The notes under the pieces were generated by a model. That model did no database searches. It worked only from the letters and a program-made list of their open reading frames with translations, and was not told the origin of the DNA. A program made the translations under genes and the position numbers. Source: Sporosarcina jiandibaonis (GTDB lineage Bacteria > Bacillota > Bacilli > Bacillales_A > Planococcaceae). Taken from it: 64,000 nucleotides of DNA. Location of the stretch: positions 558,001 to 622,000 of the forward strand of contig NZ_JAAOIY010000001.1 in assembly GCF_013184495.1 (NCBI RefSeq), read 5' to 3'. Positions 1-8,472 of the stretch are shown piece by piece; within the stretch, counting starts at the first letter, position 1; every line of letters begins with the position of its first letter.

Positions 1-496
1 AAGCGAGTAAAAGTTCACTTGTTGCTTCAGCATCATCATCGGCCCGGTGTGCAGCGGGTAAGGAAATATCAAGTTCTTCCGCAATATCCTGCAACCTGTA
101 GCTAGCGGATGAGGGGAAAATGATTTTGGATAATTCGACGGTATCGATTTTTCTTCCAGACCATTCTTCTACTCCACAACGTTTAAATTCATTTTGCAAA
201 AATGATAAATCGAAATCAGTATTATGCGCAACAAAAATAGTCTCATCAAGAAGATTACGAACTTCTTCAGCAATTTCTTCGAAATATGGTGCATTTTCCA
301 CTTCTTCATCTGTAATATTCGTAAGCTGTCGAATAAACGGCGGGATTTTTTGACCGGGATTGACGAACCGAACAAACTTTTCGGCAATTTCCCCGTTTCT
401 AATAAATACAATCGCAATTTGAATGATTCGATCCCCTTTGGCCGAAGAGTGGCCGGTTGTTTCCAAATCAACAACTGCAAACGTTTTTGTTATCAT
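1..496 (-). CDS. dinG: DinG-type exonuclease/helicase, N-terminal part (cut by window edge)
   Basis: The gene starts at 496 and runs off the left edge, so only about 165 N-terminal residues are visible. They form a DEDDh 3'-5' exonuclease domain like DnaQ: DLETTG at residues 10-15 gives the first acidic pair, AHNTDFDL lies mid-domain, and AHRADDDAEAT near the visible end supplies the last His and Asp. The start is set by an AGGAAG ribosome site about 9 bases upstream. Position right after panD matches B. subtilis dinG, whose product fuses this exonuclease to an XPD-like helicase. The helicase half is outside the window, so a shorter exonuclease such as a PolC-like or DnaQ-like protein cannot be fully excluded; the panD-dinG synteny favours DinG. 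Confidence 0.8.
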   Translation of the reverse strand, partial: MITKTFAVVDLETTGHSSAKGDRIIQIAIVFIRNGEIAEKFVRFVNPGQKIPPFIRQLTNITDEEVENAPYFEEIAEEVRNLLDETIFVAHNTDFDLSFLQNEFKRCGVEEWSGRKIDTVELSKIIFPSSASYRLQDIAEELDISLPAAHRADDDAEATSELLLA

Positions 497-533
497 AAAA
501 TCATCAACTTCCTGTTAATCAATACTACTTGAG

Positions 534-542
534 ATTATACCA
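534..542 (-). promoter_or_regulatory. extended -10 promoter for dinG
   Basis: On the minus strand the bases read TGGTATAAT, a perfect -10 hexamer with the upstream TG of an extended -10. No good -35 is visible 17 bases upstream, which is usual for this class. It lies about 40 bases before the dinG start and downstream of the panD terminator, so dinG is probably transcribed separately from panBCD. Confidence 0.5.
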
Positions 543-582
543 TATTGTGCATAATAACAGCGATCACAAGACCAAACTTCTT

Positions 583-627
583 TGAAAATAAAAACTCACA
601 AAGAATTGATTTTCCTTGTGAGTTTTA
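583..627 (-). terminator. intrinsic terminator after panD
   Basis: On minus, AAAACTCACAA and TTGTGAGTTTT form an 11-bp stem with a 14-base loop, followed by TATTTTC. It begins right behind the panD stop codon and closes the panBCD operon. Confidence 0.85.
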
Positions 628-630
628 TTT

Positions 631-1011
631 TTAAACAGTCATGCCCGGTGCTTCTTTTATTACTTCTTCAATTTTATTGTCCTTATCCATCAGCAAAACC
701 GTCGGTTTATGTTCTTTTGCTTCTTCATTCGACACGTATGCATATGACAAGATAATGACTATATCGCCTTTTTGAACGAGTCGTGCTGCGGCTCCATTTA
801 CACAAATTACGCCACTTCCCGGTTCGCCTGCGATAATATATGTTTCAAAGCGCGCCCCGTTGTTGTTGTTAACAACATGCACTTTTTCATTTGGCAACAT
901 CCCTGCCGCATCGAGTAGATCACTATCAATTGTAATGCTGCCGACATAGTCAAGGTTCGCTTCCGTGACAGTCGCTCTATGCAATTTACTATTCATCATC
1001 ATTCGAAACAT
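631..1011 (-). CDS. panD: aspartate 1-decarboxylase PanD
   Basis: Makes beta-alanine from L-aspartate for pantothenate synthesis in the cytosol. PanD is made as a proenzyme that cleaves itself between Gly24 and Ser25 to form a pyruvoyl cofactor. I place the start at the ATG at 1011 rather than the ATG at 1020: the AAGGG ribosome site is correctly spaced only for 1011, and this start puts the Gly-Ser pair of YVGSITID exactly at 24-25. [10 protein letters not shown] precedes it. Length is 126 aa, normal for the family. It follows panC with a 5-base gap, as the last gene of panBCD, and is closed by a strong terminator. Confidence 0.95.
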   Translation of the reverse strand: MFRMMMNSKLHRATVTEANLDYVGSITIDSDLLDAAGMLPNEKVHVVNNNNGARFETYIIAGEPGSGVICVNGAAARLVQKGDIVIILSYAYVSNEEAKEHKPTVLLMDKDNKIEEVIKEAPGMTV

Positions 1012-1016
1012 ATTTT

Positions 1017-1865
1017 TCATCCCTTTGTTGACATAATAATATTATCTATTAACCTTGTTTTTTCGAATTTCACGGCACAGGCAATAATCGCTTCTCTGGC
1101 ATCAGTCGTGTAAGGCAAAAGTGAAGGATAAGCCAATAATGACACATAATCAATTCGGCCTGGACTATTGCTCGTAATCTGATTCGCTACTTCTTCAACT
1201 ATTTCTTCTACCTGAAGACCTTGATGAAATAATTCTTCTCCAATTTTTAAAGCCTTTTGAATGGCAGGTGCAACTAAACGTTCTTCTATCGATAAATTCA
1301 CGTTGCGCGAGCTTTTTGCAAGTCCATCTTCCTCCCGAATCGTGGGCACTCGCACAATCTTCGTCCGCAAGTTGAAATCGCGCACAAATGTTTCAATAAT
1401 CGCAAGTTGCTGCGCGTCTTTCATGCCAAAATAGGAATGGTCCGGGTCAACAATATTGAATAACTTCAATACTACTTTTAAAACCCCGTCGAAATGACCC
1501 GGACGCGTTGCCCCGCAAAGTGACGAAGCCTGCGGGCCGGGTAATATTTGTATCCCGCCGTCCTGCGGATACATTTCATCAGGGTCCGGGATAAATAAGA
1601 TATCGACCCCCGCCTCGGATGCAAGTTTTGCATCATGCTGTTCATCCCGTGGATACGCTTCAAAATCCTCTCCGGGTCCGAATTGGGCTGGATTGACAAA
1701 TATACTCATGACGACAATGTCATTTTCTTTTCTAGCATGTTCTACAAGACTGAGATGTCCTTCGTGAAGAAATCCCATTGTCGGAACAAAACCTACTGTT
1801 TGGTTATCTCTTTTACTTCTATCGAGTAATTCTTGTAATTCATTAATTAGTCGTATTGTTTTCAT
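1017..1865 (-). CDS. panC: pantothenate synthetase PanC
   Basis: Joins pantoate and beta-alanine with ATP to give pantothenate, via a pantoyl-adenylate. The HIGH-like nucleotide-binding motif appears as FLHEGH at residues 32-37, following [18 protein letters not shown] is the pantoate-binding region, [10 protein letters not shown] and the KSSRNVNL segment (KMSKS-like) are also typical. The 282 aa length is normal. It begins 3 bases after panB and overlaps the region just before panD, so the three genes are one transcript with tight coupling. Confidence 0.97.
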   Translation of the reverse strand: MKTIRLINELQELLDRSKRDNQTVGFVPTMGFLHEGHLSLVEHARKENDIVVMSIFVNPAQFGPGEDFEAYPRDEQHDAKLASEAGVDILFIPDPDEMYPQDGGIQILPGPQASSLCGATRPGHFDGVLKVVLKLFNIVDPDHSYFGMKDAQQLAIIETFVRDFNLRTKIVRVPTIREEDGLAKSSRNVNLSIEERLVAPAIQKALKIGEELFHQGLQVEEIVEEVANQITSNSPGRIDYVSLLAYPSLLPYTTDAREAIIACAVKFEKTRLIDNIIMSTKG

Positions 1866-1868
1866 CGT

Positions 1869-2711
1869 TTACTCACCTTTATTACTCCCGTATAAAGTGC
1901 TTAATTCCTCTTCTTTCATCGTAAAACGATGATGATCTGCCGGGAAAGACCTATCTTTAACAGCATCAACATAATCTTTTAGCCCATCTCTGATGACAGT
2001 GCCGGAATCTGCAAACTTTTCAACGAATTTAGGAATATGATGACTGCCGTATTGAACTGTATCATGGAAAACAAGTACTTGACCGTCTGTCTCTGCGCCT
2101 GCTCCGATTCCAATTACAGGAATTGATATAGCGGCCGATACTTTTTGAGCTAGTTGATAAGGAATACATTCAAGCACGAGCATAAAAGCGCCGGCTTCTT
2201 CACAAGCTTGTGCGTCCCTGATTAACTGTTCAGCCGCTTCCGCGGTTTTTGCTTGCACTCTGTAACCGCCAACAACCCCAGCATGTTGAGGAAGTAACCC
2301 CAAATGCGCAACGACTGGTATGCCGGTATTCGTAAGAAGATTGATGACATTAATGACATCTCCTGCACCCTCGAGCTTAAGGGCATTAGCGCCAGTTTCT
2401 TGAAAAATTCGCACTGCTTCTTGCAGCGTTCTGTCATACGAACCTTGATACGATCCAAACGGCATATCAACTGCGATGAATGTATCAGTAGCACCGCGCC
2501 TCGTTGCTTTTCCATGATGAATCATGTCATCTACTGTTACCGAAACTGTTGAATCATAACCAAGAACGACCATTCCAAGCGAATCGCCCACCAAAATGAT
2601 ATCTACCCCGGCCTCTTCTGCTAATTTACCGGATGGATAATCGTATGCAGTAAGCATCGCAATTTTCTCGTTCTTCTTTTTCATTTTAATAAAGTCTGCT
2701 GTCGTTTTCAT
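1869..2711 (-). CDS. panB: 3-methyl-2-oxobutanoate hydroxymethyltransferase PanB
   Basis: First committed enzyme of pantothenate synthesis: adds a hydroxymethyl group from methylenetetrahydrofolate to alpha-ketoisovalerate to make ketopantoate. The motif [20 protein letters not shown] around residues 40-59 is the family signature with the Mg-binding Asp; [10 protein letters not shown] and [18 protein letters not shown] are also characteristic. The 280 aa length is typical. An AGAGGAGAAA site precedes the ATG. It is the promoter-proximal gene of panBCD; its 240-base leader contains a terminator-like element described separately. Confidence 0.97.
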   Translation of the reverse strand: MKTTADFIKMKKKNEKIAMLTAYDYPSGKLAEEAGVDIILVGDSLGMVVLGYDSTVSVTVDDMIHHGKATRRGATDTFIAVDMPFGSYQGSYDRTLQEAVRIFQETGANALKLEGAGDVINVINLLTNTGIPVVAHLGLLPQHAGVVGGYRVQAKTAEAAEQLIRDAQACEEAGAFMLVLECIPYQLAQKVSAAISIPVIGIGAGAETDGQVLVFHDTVQYGSHHIPKFVEKFADSGTVIRDGLKDYVDAVKDRSFPADHHRFTMKEEELSTLYGSNKGE

Positions 2712-2740
2712 TTTCTTTTCTCCTCTCTTGGAAGAAAACC

Positions 2741-2820
2741 AAAAATAAAAACCCTAATGCCCGAAAATGGACAGAAGGGTTGTGTAATCATCAGTAGATG
2801 GTTTCCTCCGTCCCTGTCTT
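2741..2820 (-). promoter_or_regulatory. structured panBCD leader with attenuator (candidate pan-type RNA)
   Basis: Seen on minus: AACCC-ttc-TGTCC-attttc-GGGCA-tta-GGGTT followed by TTTATTTTT, a stem with a symmetric internal loop and a U tract, ending about 30 bases before the panB start. Upstream, GACAG (2818-2814) can pair with CTGTC (2774-2770), and CATC/GATG closes a small hairpin between them. The GACAG pairing competes with the TGTCC/GGGCA half of the terminator, so two exclusive states are possible. A 'pan' RNA motif upstream of panB is described in Firmicutes; identity with that motif is inference. Confidence 0.55.
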
Positions 2821-2868
2821 CTATAAAGATCAAGGCAGAACATTTTTAAATCCACATAAAGTTTTCAT

Positions 2869-2897
2869 AGCTTACTAAATTGCAAGGTGCAGTTCAA
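2869..2897 (-). promoter_or_regulatory. possible sigma-A promoter for panB
   Basis: On minus, TTGAAC is followed after 17 bases by TAAGCT. The -35 is good and the -10 is weak. It sits about 50 bases upstream of the structured leader, a sensible place for a start, but the match alone is not strong. Confidence 0.3.
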
Positions 2898-2953
2898 AAA
2901 TGATACCGCCCATCGAAACTACTATACCAAATAGAAGTAGTTATGTACACATA

Positions 2954-3934
2954 TTATTGAAAATGAATATCAGCTGAGAAAATACCGCGAATGGAACCAT
3001 CATCTAACTTCAAATTTAACATGCCGTCTTCCGTGATCCCCATTGCAACGCCTTCAATCGTTTCATTGAACATCACTGCGCGAATTCGCTTTCCGGCAGT
3101 ATTTGAATACCCTTCCCATAGCAACTTAATCGGACTAAATCCATGTGTTACATATAAATTAGTGTATTGTTCTAGGAGATCAAGCGTCTTCGCTATGAGT
3201 TTGGCACGATTATTTGTTTTTCCGCTAACCATCTTCAAAGAGGTTGCGATTGACTTTAAGTCATCCGGGAAATCCTCTTCAGTTTGGTTTACGTTGATTC
3301 CAATTCCTAAAATGATTGCTTTTACCCGGTCAGGGTCTGCTTGTAATTCCGTTAAAATTCCAGTCACTTTTTTGCCATCGATTAAAATATCATTCGGCCA
3401 TTTAATAGAAGGCTGGGCACCTGCAACTTCCTCAATCGCACGGGTTACTGCAACCGCCGCCACTAACGTCATTTGCGGCGCTTGTTGCGGAGTCAGAGCT
3501 GGGCGAGTAATCACGCTCATCCAAATCCCTTTGCCATCCGCTGAATCCCAAGGTCTCGACATTCTTCCTTTTCCGGATGTCTGTTCTTCGGAGATTACAA
3601 CTGTTCCGTTCGGTGCCCCGTTTTGAGCTTCCTCATGCGCTATGAGTTGGGTTGAGAGACATGTTTCTTTATAGACAATACGCTGACCAAGAGTAGTGCT
3701 TTTCAAATATTTTTTCACGTTCGCTTCATTCACCCGGTCCGGAACTGCGATTAAATAATAACCTTTTTTTCGAACCGTTCCGATCTCATAACCATCGCTC
3801 TCAAGATCTTTGACGTATTTCCATATTGCAGTTCTGGACAGCCCGAACTCATCCGCAATTTCTTGTCCAGATACAGGTTGACCGTTCGCTTCAAAAAGTC
3901 TTTTCAAAAATTCATTTTTCGCATTTGAAGTCAT
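2954..3934 (-). CDS. birA: bifunctional biotin ligase / biotin operon repressor BirA
   Basis: Activates biotin to biotinyl-5'-AMP and transfers it to the biotin carrier of acetyl-CoA carboxylase or pyruvate carboxylase. An N-terminal winged helix (about residues 5-60, with QEIADEFGLSRTAIWKYVKDLE) indicates it is also a DNA-binding repressor of biotin genes. The catalytic domain carries GKGRMSRPW at 121-129, which is the biotinyl-AMP loop, and PSIKWPNDIL with the conserved KWPND. The C-terminal SH3-like domain is present. At 326 aa it has the usual length. It overlaps the end of cca by 23 bases, as in related Bacillales. Confidence 0.95.
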   Translation of the reverse strand: MTSNAKNEFLKRLFEANGQPVSGQEIADEFGLSRTAIWKYVKDLESDGYEIGTVRKKGYYLIAVPDRVNEANVKKYLKSTTLGQRIVYKETCLSTQLIAHEEAQNGAPNGTVVISEEQTSGKGRMSRPWDSADGKGIWMSVITRPALTPQQAPQMTLVAAVAVTRAIEEVAGAQPSIKWPNDILIDGKKVTGILTELQADPDRVKAIILGIGINVNQTEEDFPDDLKSIATSLKMVSGKTNNRAKLIAKTLDLLEQYTNLYVTHGFSPIKLLWEGYSNTAGKRIRAVMFNETIEGVAMGITEDGMLNLKLDDGSIRGIFSADIHFQ

Positions 3935-5108
3935 TCATAAACCAGTCCTTTATATCAGTCAGTGTGTTTTTACATTGTCCATGTAAAACGGCCTGTTCTA
4001 TTTTTTTGATCCATTCGCCTGTCCATGGTCCACCGGGTAGGTCCGTCCACTCCATTAAGTCCTTGCCGCTAACTTCAAGATCTTGTTTAGTTTGGATTGG
4101 CAAAGCTTTCTTTCTTTCCTCTATTTCCAAATCGGTAAGTGTCCCAGCATCAACATTTACGGCATGAAAAAATTTCTCTGCACATTTCAACACTTGTAAA
4201 TCATATGAATAATAATCTTCAATTGTATAGTCGCTTTCTAATCGTTTTGTATACAATTTATGCACTGCTGTTATGAAGTTTTTCTCTTCATTCGATAATT
4301 TAAAATGATTAGCTAATTTGGATGGGTTAATCTCGGCAATCGTCACAAAGAAAGCCCAGCCTTCAGTTGCAATAACAAATGGCAGCGCACGTTTTAATTC
4401 TTTCACTTTATCCGTATAAAGAGAAAGCTCCTTACCTAACCGGGAAGAAAATAAAGTATTCATTGCTTTCATCGGATTAACACCCGTAAAAAGTTTGTCT
4501 AGTTCAATTTTTATTCGTTCGATTGAAACATGTTTGATTTGATGTGCGTTCTGATGGATAGCAAGTAATGTTCCCGCCTCAATATCAAAGTCGAGTACAG
4601 ACGAGAACCTGACTGCCCGTAGCATCCGTAGAGCATCTTCATGGAAACGCTCAGTGGGATTCCCGACAGCGCGAATCAATCGTTCCTTCAAATCAGTTTC
4701 ACCATTAAATAAGTCAATGATTTTTCCGTTCTTTGTCATTGCAAGCGCGTTAATGGTAAAGTCTCTGCGAAGTAAATCATCGCGCAATGTTTTAACGAAA
4801 TGGACGTTGTCTGGTCGACGATGATCCGTATACGTACCTTCTGTTCTATAGGTAGTGACCTCGATTGCCTCATTCTCAATGATGATAAGCACCGTGCCAT
4901 GAGCAATTCCAACGTCAATCGTATTGTCGAATATCGCTTTCACTTCATCGGGTTCCGCGGAAGTCGCGATGTCTATATCCTTCGCAGTTTTCCTTAGGAG
5001 ATGATCACGAACCGCGCCTCCAACAAAAACCGCTTCATGCCCCGCTTCTTCGAGTCGACGAATGACTTCATAACTCGCTTTACTATCAAAGGTATTGGTC
5101 GTCATCAC
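3912..5108 (-). CDS. cca: CCA-adding tRNA nucleotidyltransferase
   Basis: Adds or repairs the 3'-CCA of tRNAs with CTP and ATP, without a nucleic-acid template. The class II nucleotidyltransferase core shows FVGGAVRD (residues 28-35), the catalytic DID at 44-46, then TYRTEG and RRDFTINALAM; PTERFHEDALRMLRAVRF is the RNA-binding and nucleotide-selecting segment. Length 398 aa fits the Bacillus-type enzyme. Its start overlaps the bshA stop by 4 bases and its end overlaps birA, so it is translationally coupled in the dapB-bshA-cca-birA run. Confidence 0.96.
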   Translation of the reverse strand: MMTTNTFDSKASYEVIRRLEEAGHEAVFVGGAVRDHLLRKTAKDIDIATSAEPDEVKAIFDNTIDVGIAHGTVLIIIENEAIEVTTYRTEGTYTDHRRPDNVHFVKTLRDDLLRRDFTINALAMTKNGKIIDLFNGETDLKERLIRAVGNPTERFHEDALRMLRAVRFSSVLDFDIEAGTLLAIHQNAHQIKHVSIERIKIELDKLFTGVNPMKAMNTLFSSRLGKELSLYTDKVKELKRALPFVIATEGWAFFVTIAEINPSKLANHFKLSNEEKNFITAVHKLYTKRLESDYTIEDYYSYDLQVLKCAEKFFHAVNVDAGTLTDLEIEERKKALPIQTKQDLEVSGKDLMEWTDLPGGPWTGEWIKKIEQAVLHGQCKNTLTDIKDWFMNDFKCEK

Positions 5109-6235
5109 TTTACCGCCACTTCATAATAAAGTTCTTCATATTGATCGACAATTTTCGCTGAATGAAATTTTTCTTTTACTGTTATAAAACCATTATGCTT
5201 AAATTTCGCGTAGAGTTCTTCATCTTCGAGAAGCAACAAGCCTTTTTCAACAGCTGCATCGATATTCCCGAAAGGAACAATAAAGCCGTTAACCCCGTCT
5301 TCAATCACTTCCGGTATCCCTCCAACATTTGTGGCAACTGATGGTACACCGCAAGCAAGCGCTTCAAGTAGGACAAGCCCGAATGCTTCTTTAGTAGATA
5401 AATGGAACATAACATCGCTAATCGCAAGCAGTTCTGACATATCATTTCGTTTACCCGTGAAAATAACTTTGTTTTGAAGATTTAATTCATTGACAAGTTT
5501 TATGACATTTTCTTTTTCGGGTCCTTCTCCGACGAGTAGTAATTTTGCATGTATCGTTTTGGCGATTTCATGAAAACTTTTTACAATATCGGGGATGTTT
5601 TTCACGTCGCGAAAATTTGAAATATGAATAATCACCTTTTCATCCTCACTAATCCCCAGTTCTGACTTCAACGTCTCGACTATTTTCGGCACATAAGTTT
5701 CTTCGTCGATAAAATTGTAAATTACACGAATTTCTTTATTCGGATCGATAAGATCAATTGTATCCTGTTTTAGGGATTCAGAAACGGCCGTTACGATTGT
5801 CGACTTATTAATACCATATCGAACAGTATTTCGGAGGGCAGGATCGTAGCCTAGAATCGTGACATCCGTACCGTGTAGCGTTGTAATAACGCCAATGTCT
5901 GAACCAGCCATATCTTTTCCGAGAGCGGCCGACACCGCGTGCGGCATTGCATAATGGACATGAAGCAAGTCCAAACCTTCTGATTCGATTACTTGGGCGA
6001 TGCGATTAGCAAGCGCTATATCATAGGGTGGATATTTGAAAACTGCATACCCTTCTATTGTGACTTCGTGAAAATGCATATTTGGATGTGCATCAAGAAA
6101 TCGAAACGGCATACTGGAGGTGATAAAATGCATCTCATGACCTTTATTTGCCATCATAATTCCAAGTTCTGTTGCAACGACACCTGACCCGCCTATAGAA
6201 GGGTAGCAAATGACGCCAACTTTTAATTTCTTCAT
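5105..6235 (-). CDS. bshA: N-acetyl-alpha-D-glucosaminyl L-malate synthase BshA
   Basis: GT4-family glycosyltransferase that makes GlcNAc-malate from UDP-GlcNAc and L-malate, the first step of bacillithiol synthesis. The start at 6235 is preferred over an upstream ATG because AAAGGGTGG lies 6 bases before it and the protein then begins MKKLKVGVICYPS, as in the family. Visible marks are YPSIGGSGVVATELG (acceptor side), HVHYAMPHA and the sugar-nucleotide segment KEAFGLVLLEALACGVPSV. Length is 376 aa. The bshB1 deacetylase gene and mgsA, which separate dapB from bshA in B. subtilis, are absent here, so the second step must be encoded elsewhere. Confidence 0.93.
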   Translation of the reverse strand: MKKLKVGVICYPSIGGSGVVATELGIMMANKGHEMHFITSSMPFRFLDAHPNMHFHEVTIEGYAVFKYPPYDIALANRIAQVIESEGLDLLHVHYAMPHAVSAALGKDMAGSDIGVITTLHGTDVTILGYDPALRNTVRYGINKSTIVTAVSESLKQDTIDLIDPNKEIRVIYNFIDEETYVPKIVETLKSELGISEDEKVIIHISNFRDVKNIPDIVKSFHEIAKTIHAKLLLVGEGPEKENVIKLVNELNLQNKVIFTGKRNDMSELLAISDVMFHLSTKEAFGLVLLEALACGVPSVATNVGGIPEVIEDGVNGFIVPFGNIDAAVEKGLLLLEDEELYAKFKHNGFITVKEKFHSAKIVDQYEELYYEVAVK

Positions 6236-6260
6236 GTCAACCACCCTTTCAGGAAACTTC

Positions 6261-7061
6261 CTATTCGATAATGTGTTCAAGTCCATAAACAAGATCTTTT
6301 CTATCTAGAACATTGCGTATCGCCATTATGATACCGGGCATAAAACAACTTCGGTCAAATGAATCATGCCGGATTGTTAGAAGTTCGCCTGTACTGCCTA
6401 GCAATACTTCTTGATGGGCAAGTAAACCAGGAAGCCGAACACTATGCAATCTGATACCGTCGATAGATGCACCGCGTGCACCAGGCAGATGTTCCTTTTC
6501 CTCAGGATGACCTTGCACATGTGATTGTCTATATTCCTTGATCATTTCCGCTGTTTTAGTTGCCGTTCCTGATGGCGCGTCTATTTTTTGATCGTGATGC
6601 GATTCAATGATTTCAATGTCGCCGAGATACCGGGATGCCATTGCGGAAAATTTCATCATTAATACTGCTCCTATTGAAAAGTTAGGTGCAATGATTCCGC
6701 CGACTTTATTCTCATTTGCAAATGTTGTTATTTCTTCAATTTGTTCTAGTGATAAACCTGATGTTCCGACAACAGGTCTAATTCCATATGTAATAGCTTT
6801 ATGCATATTTTCGTACACCGTATCAGGTGTTGTTAATTCCAATAGGATTTCGGGTTCGGTTTCTTTTGCTAAACGGTCAAAGGATGTATAAACGGGAATT
6901 CCGCTTGTATCATCCGTTAAACTTTCCCCATGTAAAAAAAGTCCTTCACCTTTATAATCTAATGCAGCAACGACTTCCATATCTTCAACATTCATTAATG
7001 CTTTTACCGCCGCAGTTCCCATTCTACCCCGTGCTCCAGCAATCGCGATTCGAATCGTCAT
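6261..7061 (-). CDS. dapB: 4-hydroxy-tetrahydrodipicolinate reductase DapB
   Basis: Reduces hydroxytetrahydrodipicolinate with NAD(P)H in the diaminopimelate/lysine pathway, supplying both peptidoglycan and spore dipicolinate precursors. N-terminal Rossmann motif GARGRMG (residues 9-15); catalytic and substrate-binding segment ESHHDQKIDAPSGTA with the His-His and Lys; GTSGLS precedes it. Length 266 aa is normal. It lies 3 bases after ypjD and about 25 bases before bshA. lysA of the same pathway is about 49 kb to the right. Confidence 0.97.
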   Translation of the reverse strand: MTIRIAIAGARGRMGTAAVKALMNVEDMEVVAALDYKGEGLFLHGESLTDDTSGIPVYTSFDRLAKETEPEILLELTTPDTVYENMHKAITYGIRPVVGTSGLSLEQIEEITTFANENKVGGIIAPNFSIGAVLMMKFSAMASRYLGDIEIIESHHDQKIDAPSGTATKTAEMIKEYRQSHVQGHPEEKEHLPGARGASIDGIRLHSVRLPGLLAHQEVLLGSTGELLTIRHDSFDRSCFMPGIIMAIRNVLDRKDLVYGLEHIIE

Positions 7062-7064
7062 TTT

Positions 7065-7397
7065 TTATTGCTCCTCCTTTTTAGTCCAACGATTTGCATC
7101 ACGAACTTTAAATTTTTCTATTACAGAAGTAAGTGCTTTTTCTAAACTGATTCCTTGCGAATTCGCAAAACAGACTAAAACAAAAAACAAATCCCCTGTT
7201 TCTTCTTCTAAAGAGCGGACTGCTTCCCCGGACTTTTTCTTTTTCATGCCATATACATGTTGCACTTCCCTTGATAGTTCTCCTAACTCTTCCGTGAGTC
7301 GAGCCAAGAGTTCCATGGGTGGAAAATAGCCTTCTTCAAAACCGTTTATGTATGTATCAATTTCTTCTTGCAGTTCCGGTAACGTCTTTTGTGTCAT
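7065..7397 (-). CDS. ypjD: MazG-like nucleotide pyrophosphohydrolase YpjD
   Basis: A short all-alpha NTP pyrophosphohydrolase of the MazG family. The metal-binding pattern is visible as EELGELSREVQ followed by LEEETGDLFFVLVCFAN (E-x-x-E ... E-x-x-D). The family hydrolyses nucleoside triphosphates to monophosphates; the natural substrate of YpjD is not known to me. Length 110 aa matches B. subtilis YpjD, also placed directly before dapB. GGAGAG lies about 10 bases before the ATG. The divergent neighbour ypjC starts 142 bases away, so promoters for both must lie in 7398-7539. Confidence 0.85.
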   Translation of the reverse strand: MTQKTLPELQEEIDTYINGFEEGYFPPMELLARLTEELGELSREVQHVYGMKKKKSGEAVRSLEEETGDLFFVLVCFANSQGISLEKALTSVIEKFKVRDANRWTKKEEQ

Positions 7398-7539
7398 TCG
7401 TTAACTCTCTCCTATCGTATTAATTTCCTTCCTGGTTGTCAAAGATATAAATATAGATGATAATAGGAATATTGCTCCAGTGCAATTACAATGAAGGCAA
7501 TCATATCGTGGCGTAATTGATTCGAAAGGCGGCATTTAT

Positions 7540-8412
7540 ATGTTTAACGGAGTTAAGATTAAAAATATTATATTCATTCTAATAGGCGCAGCAATTTTTA
7601 GTTTTGGCCTCGTTCACTTTAATATTCAAAATGAATTAGCAGAAGGCGGATTTACTGGTATCACCCTAATCCTTCTATTTGCATTCAATTGGGATCCAGC
7701 GCTAATGAACTTACTATTAAATATCCCCATGTTCATCATCGGCTGGAAGTTATTGGGAAGACTTGTTTTTATCTATACCGTCATTGGTACTGTTGCTGTC
7801 TCGATATTCATAAAAGTATTTATGATTTACCAAATTGATTTTCACATGCACGATGATATGGTTCTTGTTGCATTATTTGCCGGGCTTTTTATTGGCGTTG
7901 GCCTTGGAATAATTTTCAGATACGGTGGAACAACCGGCGGTGTTGATATTATCGCACGTTTAGGGCATAAATACCTTGGATGGGGCATGGGAAAAACTAT
8001 GTTCCTCTTCGATGCTTTCGTTATTTTACTTTCTTGGCTTGTCTATCTTAACTCGCGTTCAATGATGTACACGCTTGTTGCAGTCTTTGTTGGCGCGCGT
8101 GTCATTGATTTTGTCCAAGAAGGCGCCTATGCCGCAAGAGGCGCTTTAATCATTTCAGGTTATCACAATGAAATTGCAACTAAAATCACCGCTCAAATGG
8201 ACCGTGGCGTGACAGTGTTATCAGGCTATGGACATTTCACTAAATCTGATCGACAAGTGCTCTATTGCGTTGTTGGCAAAAACGAAATTGTTCGGTTGAA
8301 AAACATCATAGCATCTATTGATGAATACGCATTTGTATCACTAATAGATGTTCATGAAGTGTTAGGTGAAGGATTTACACTCGATGAGCAAAAAAGACCG
8401 ATTAATCCATAA
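7540..8412 (+). CDS. ypjC: YitT-family membrane protein YpjC
   Basis: Integral membrane protein of the YitT/DUF2179 family, function unproven. About five hydrophobic segments occupy residues 9-180 (for example IIFILIGAAIFSFGLVHF), with the glycine-rich FRYGGTTGGVDIIARLGHKY in the middle. A soluble C-terminal DUF2179 domain of about 80 residues follows (GVTVLSGYGHFTKSDRQVL). At 290 aa it has the family length. It is one of only three plus-strand genes here and is divergent from ypjD, as in B. subtilis. AAAGGCGG gives the ribosome site 7 bases before the ATG. It ends in a bidirectional terminator. Confidence 0.8.
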   Translation: MFNGVKIKNIIFILIGAAIFSFGLVHFNIQNELAEGGFTGITLILLFAFNWDPALMNLLLNIPMFIIGWKLLGRLVFIYTVIGTVAVSIFIKVFMIYQIDFHMHDDMVLVALFAGLFIGVGLGIIFRYGGTTGGVDIIARLGHKYLGWGMGKTMFLFDAFVILLSWLVYLNSRSMMYTLVAVFVGARVIDFVQEGAYAARGALIISGYHNEIATKITAQMDRGVTVLSGYGHFTKSDRQVLYCVVGKNEIVRLKNIIASIDEYAFVSLIDVHEVLGEGFTLDEQKRPINP

Positions 8413-8424
8413 TCTTTCGTCTAC

Positions 8425-8465
8425 AAAAAAGGTCTATCCCGTTTCAATTGGGACAGACCTTTTTT
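8425..8465. terminator. bidirectional terminator between ypjC and the metallopeptidase gene
   Basis: AAAAAAGGTCT and AGACCTTTTTT pair, continued inward by ATCCC/GGGAC, with a short loop. A-run and T-run on both sides make it usable by the converging genes on either strand. Confidence 0.9.
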
Positions 8466-8472
8466 CGTGCGA

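Noticed and set aside
2991-3626. 211-codon open frame on plus opposite birA
   Set aside because: It lies wholly antisense to a well-supported BirA and has no ribosome site or recognisable domain; its composition is that of a shadow frame.
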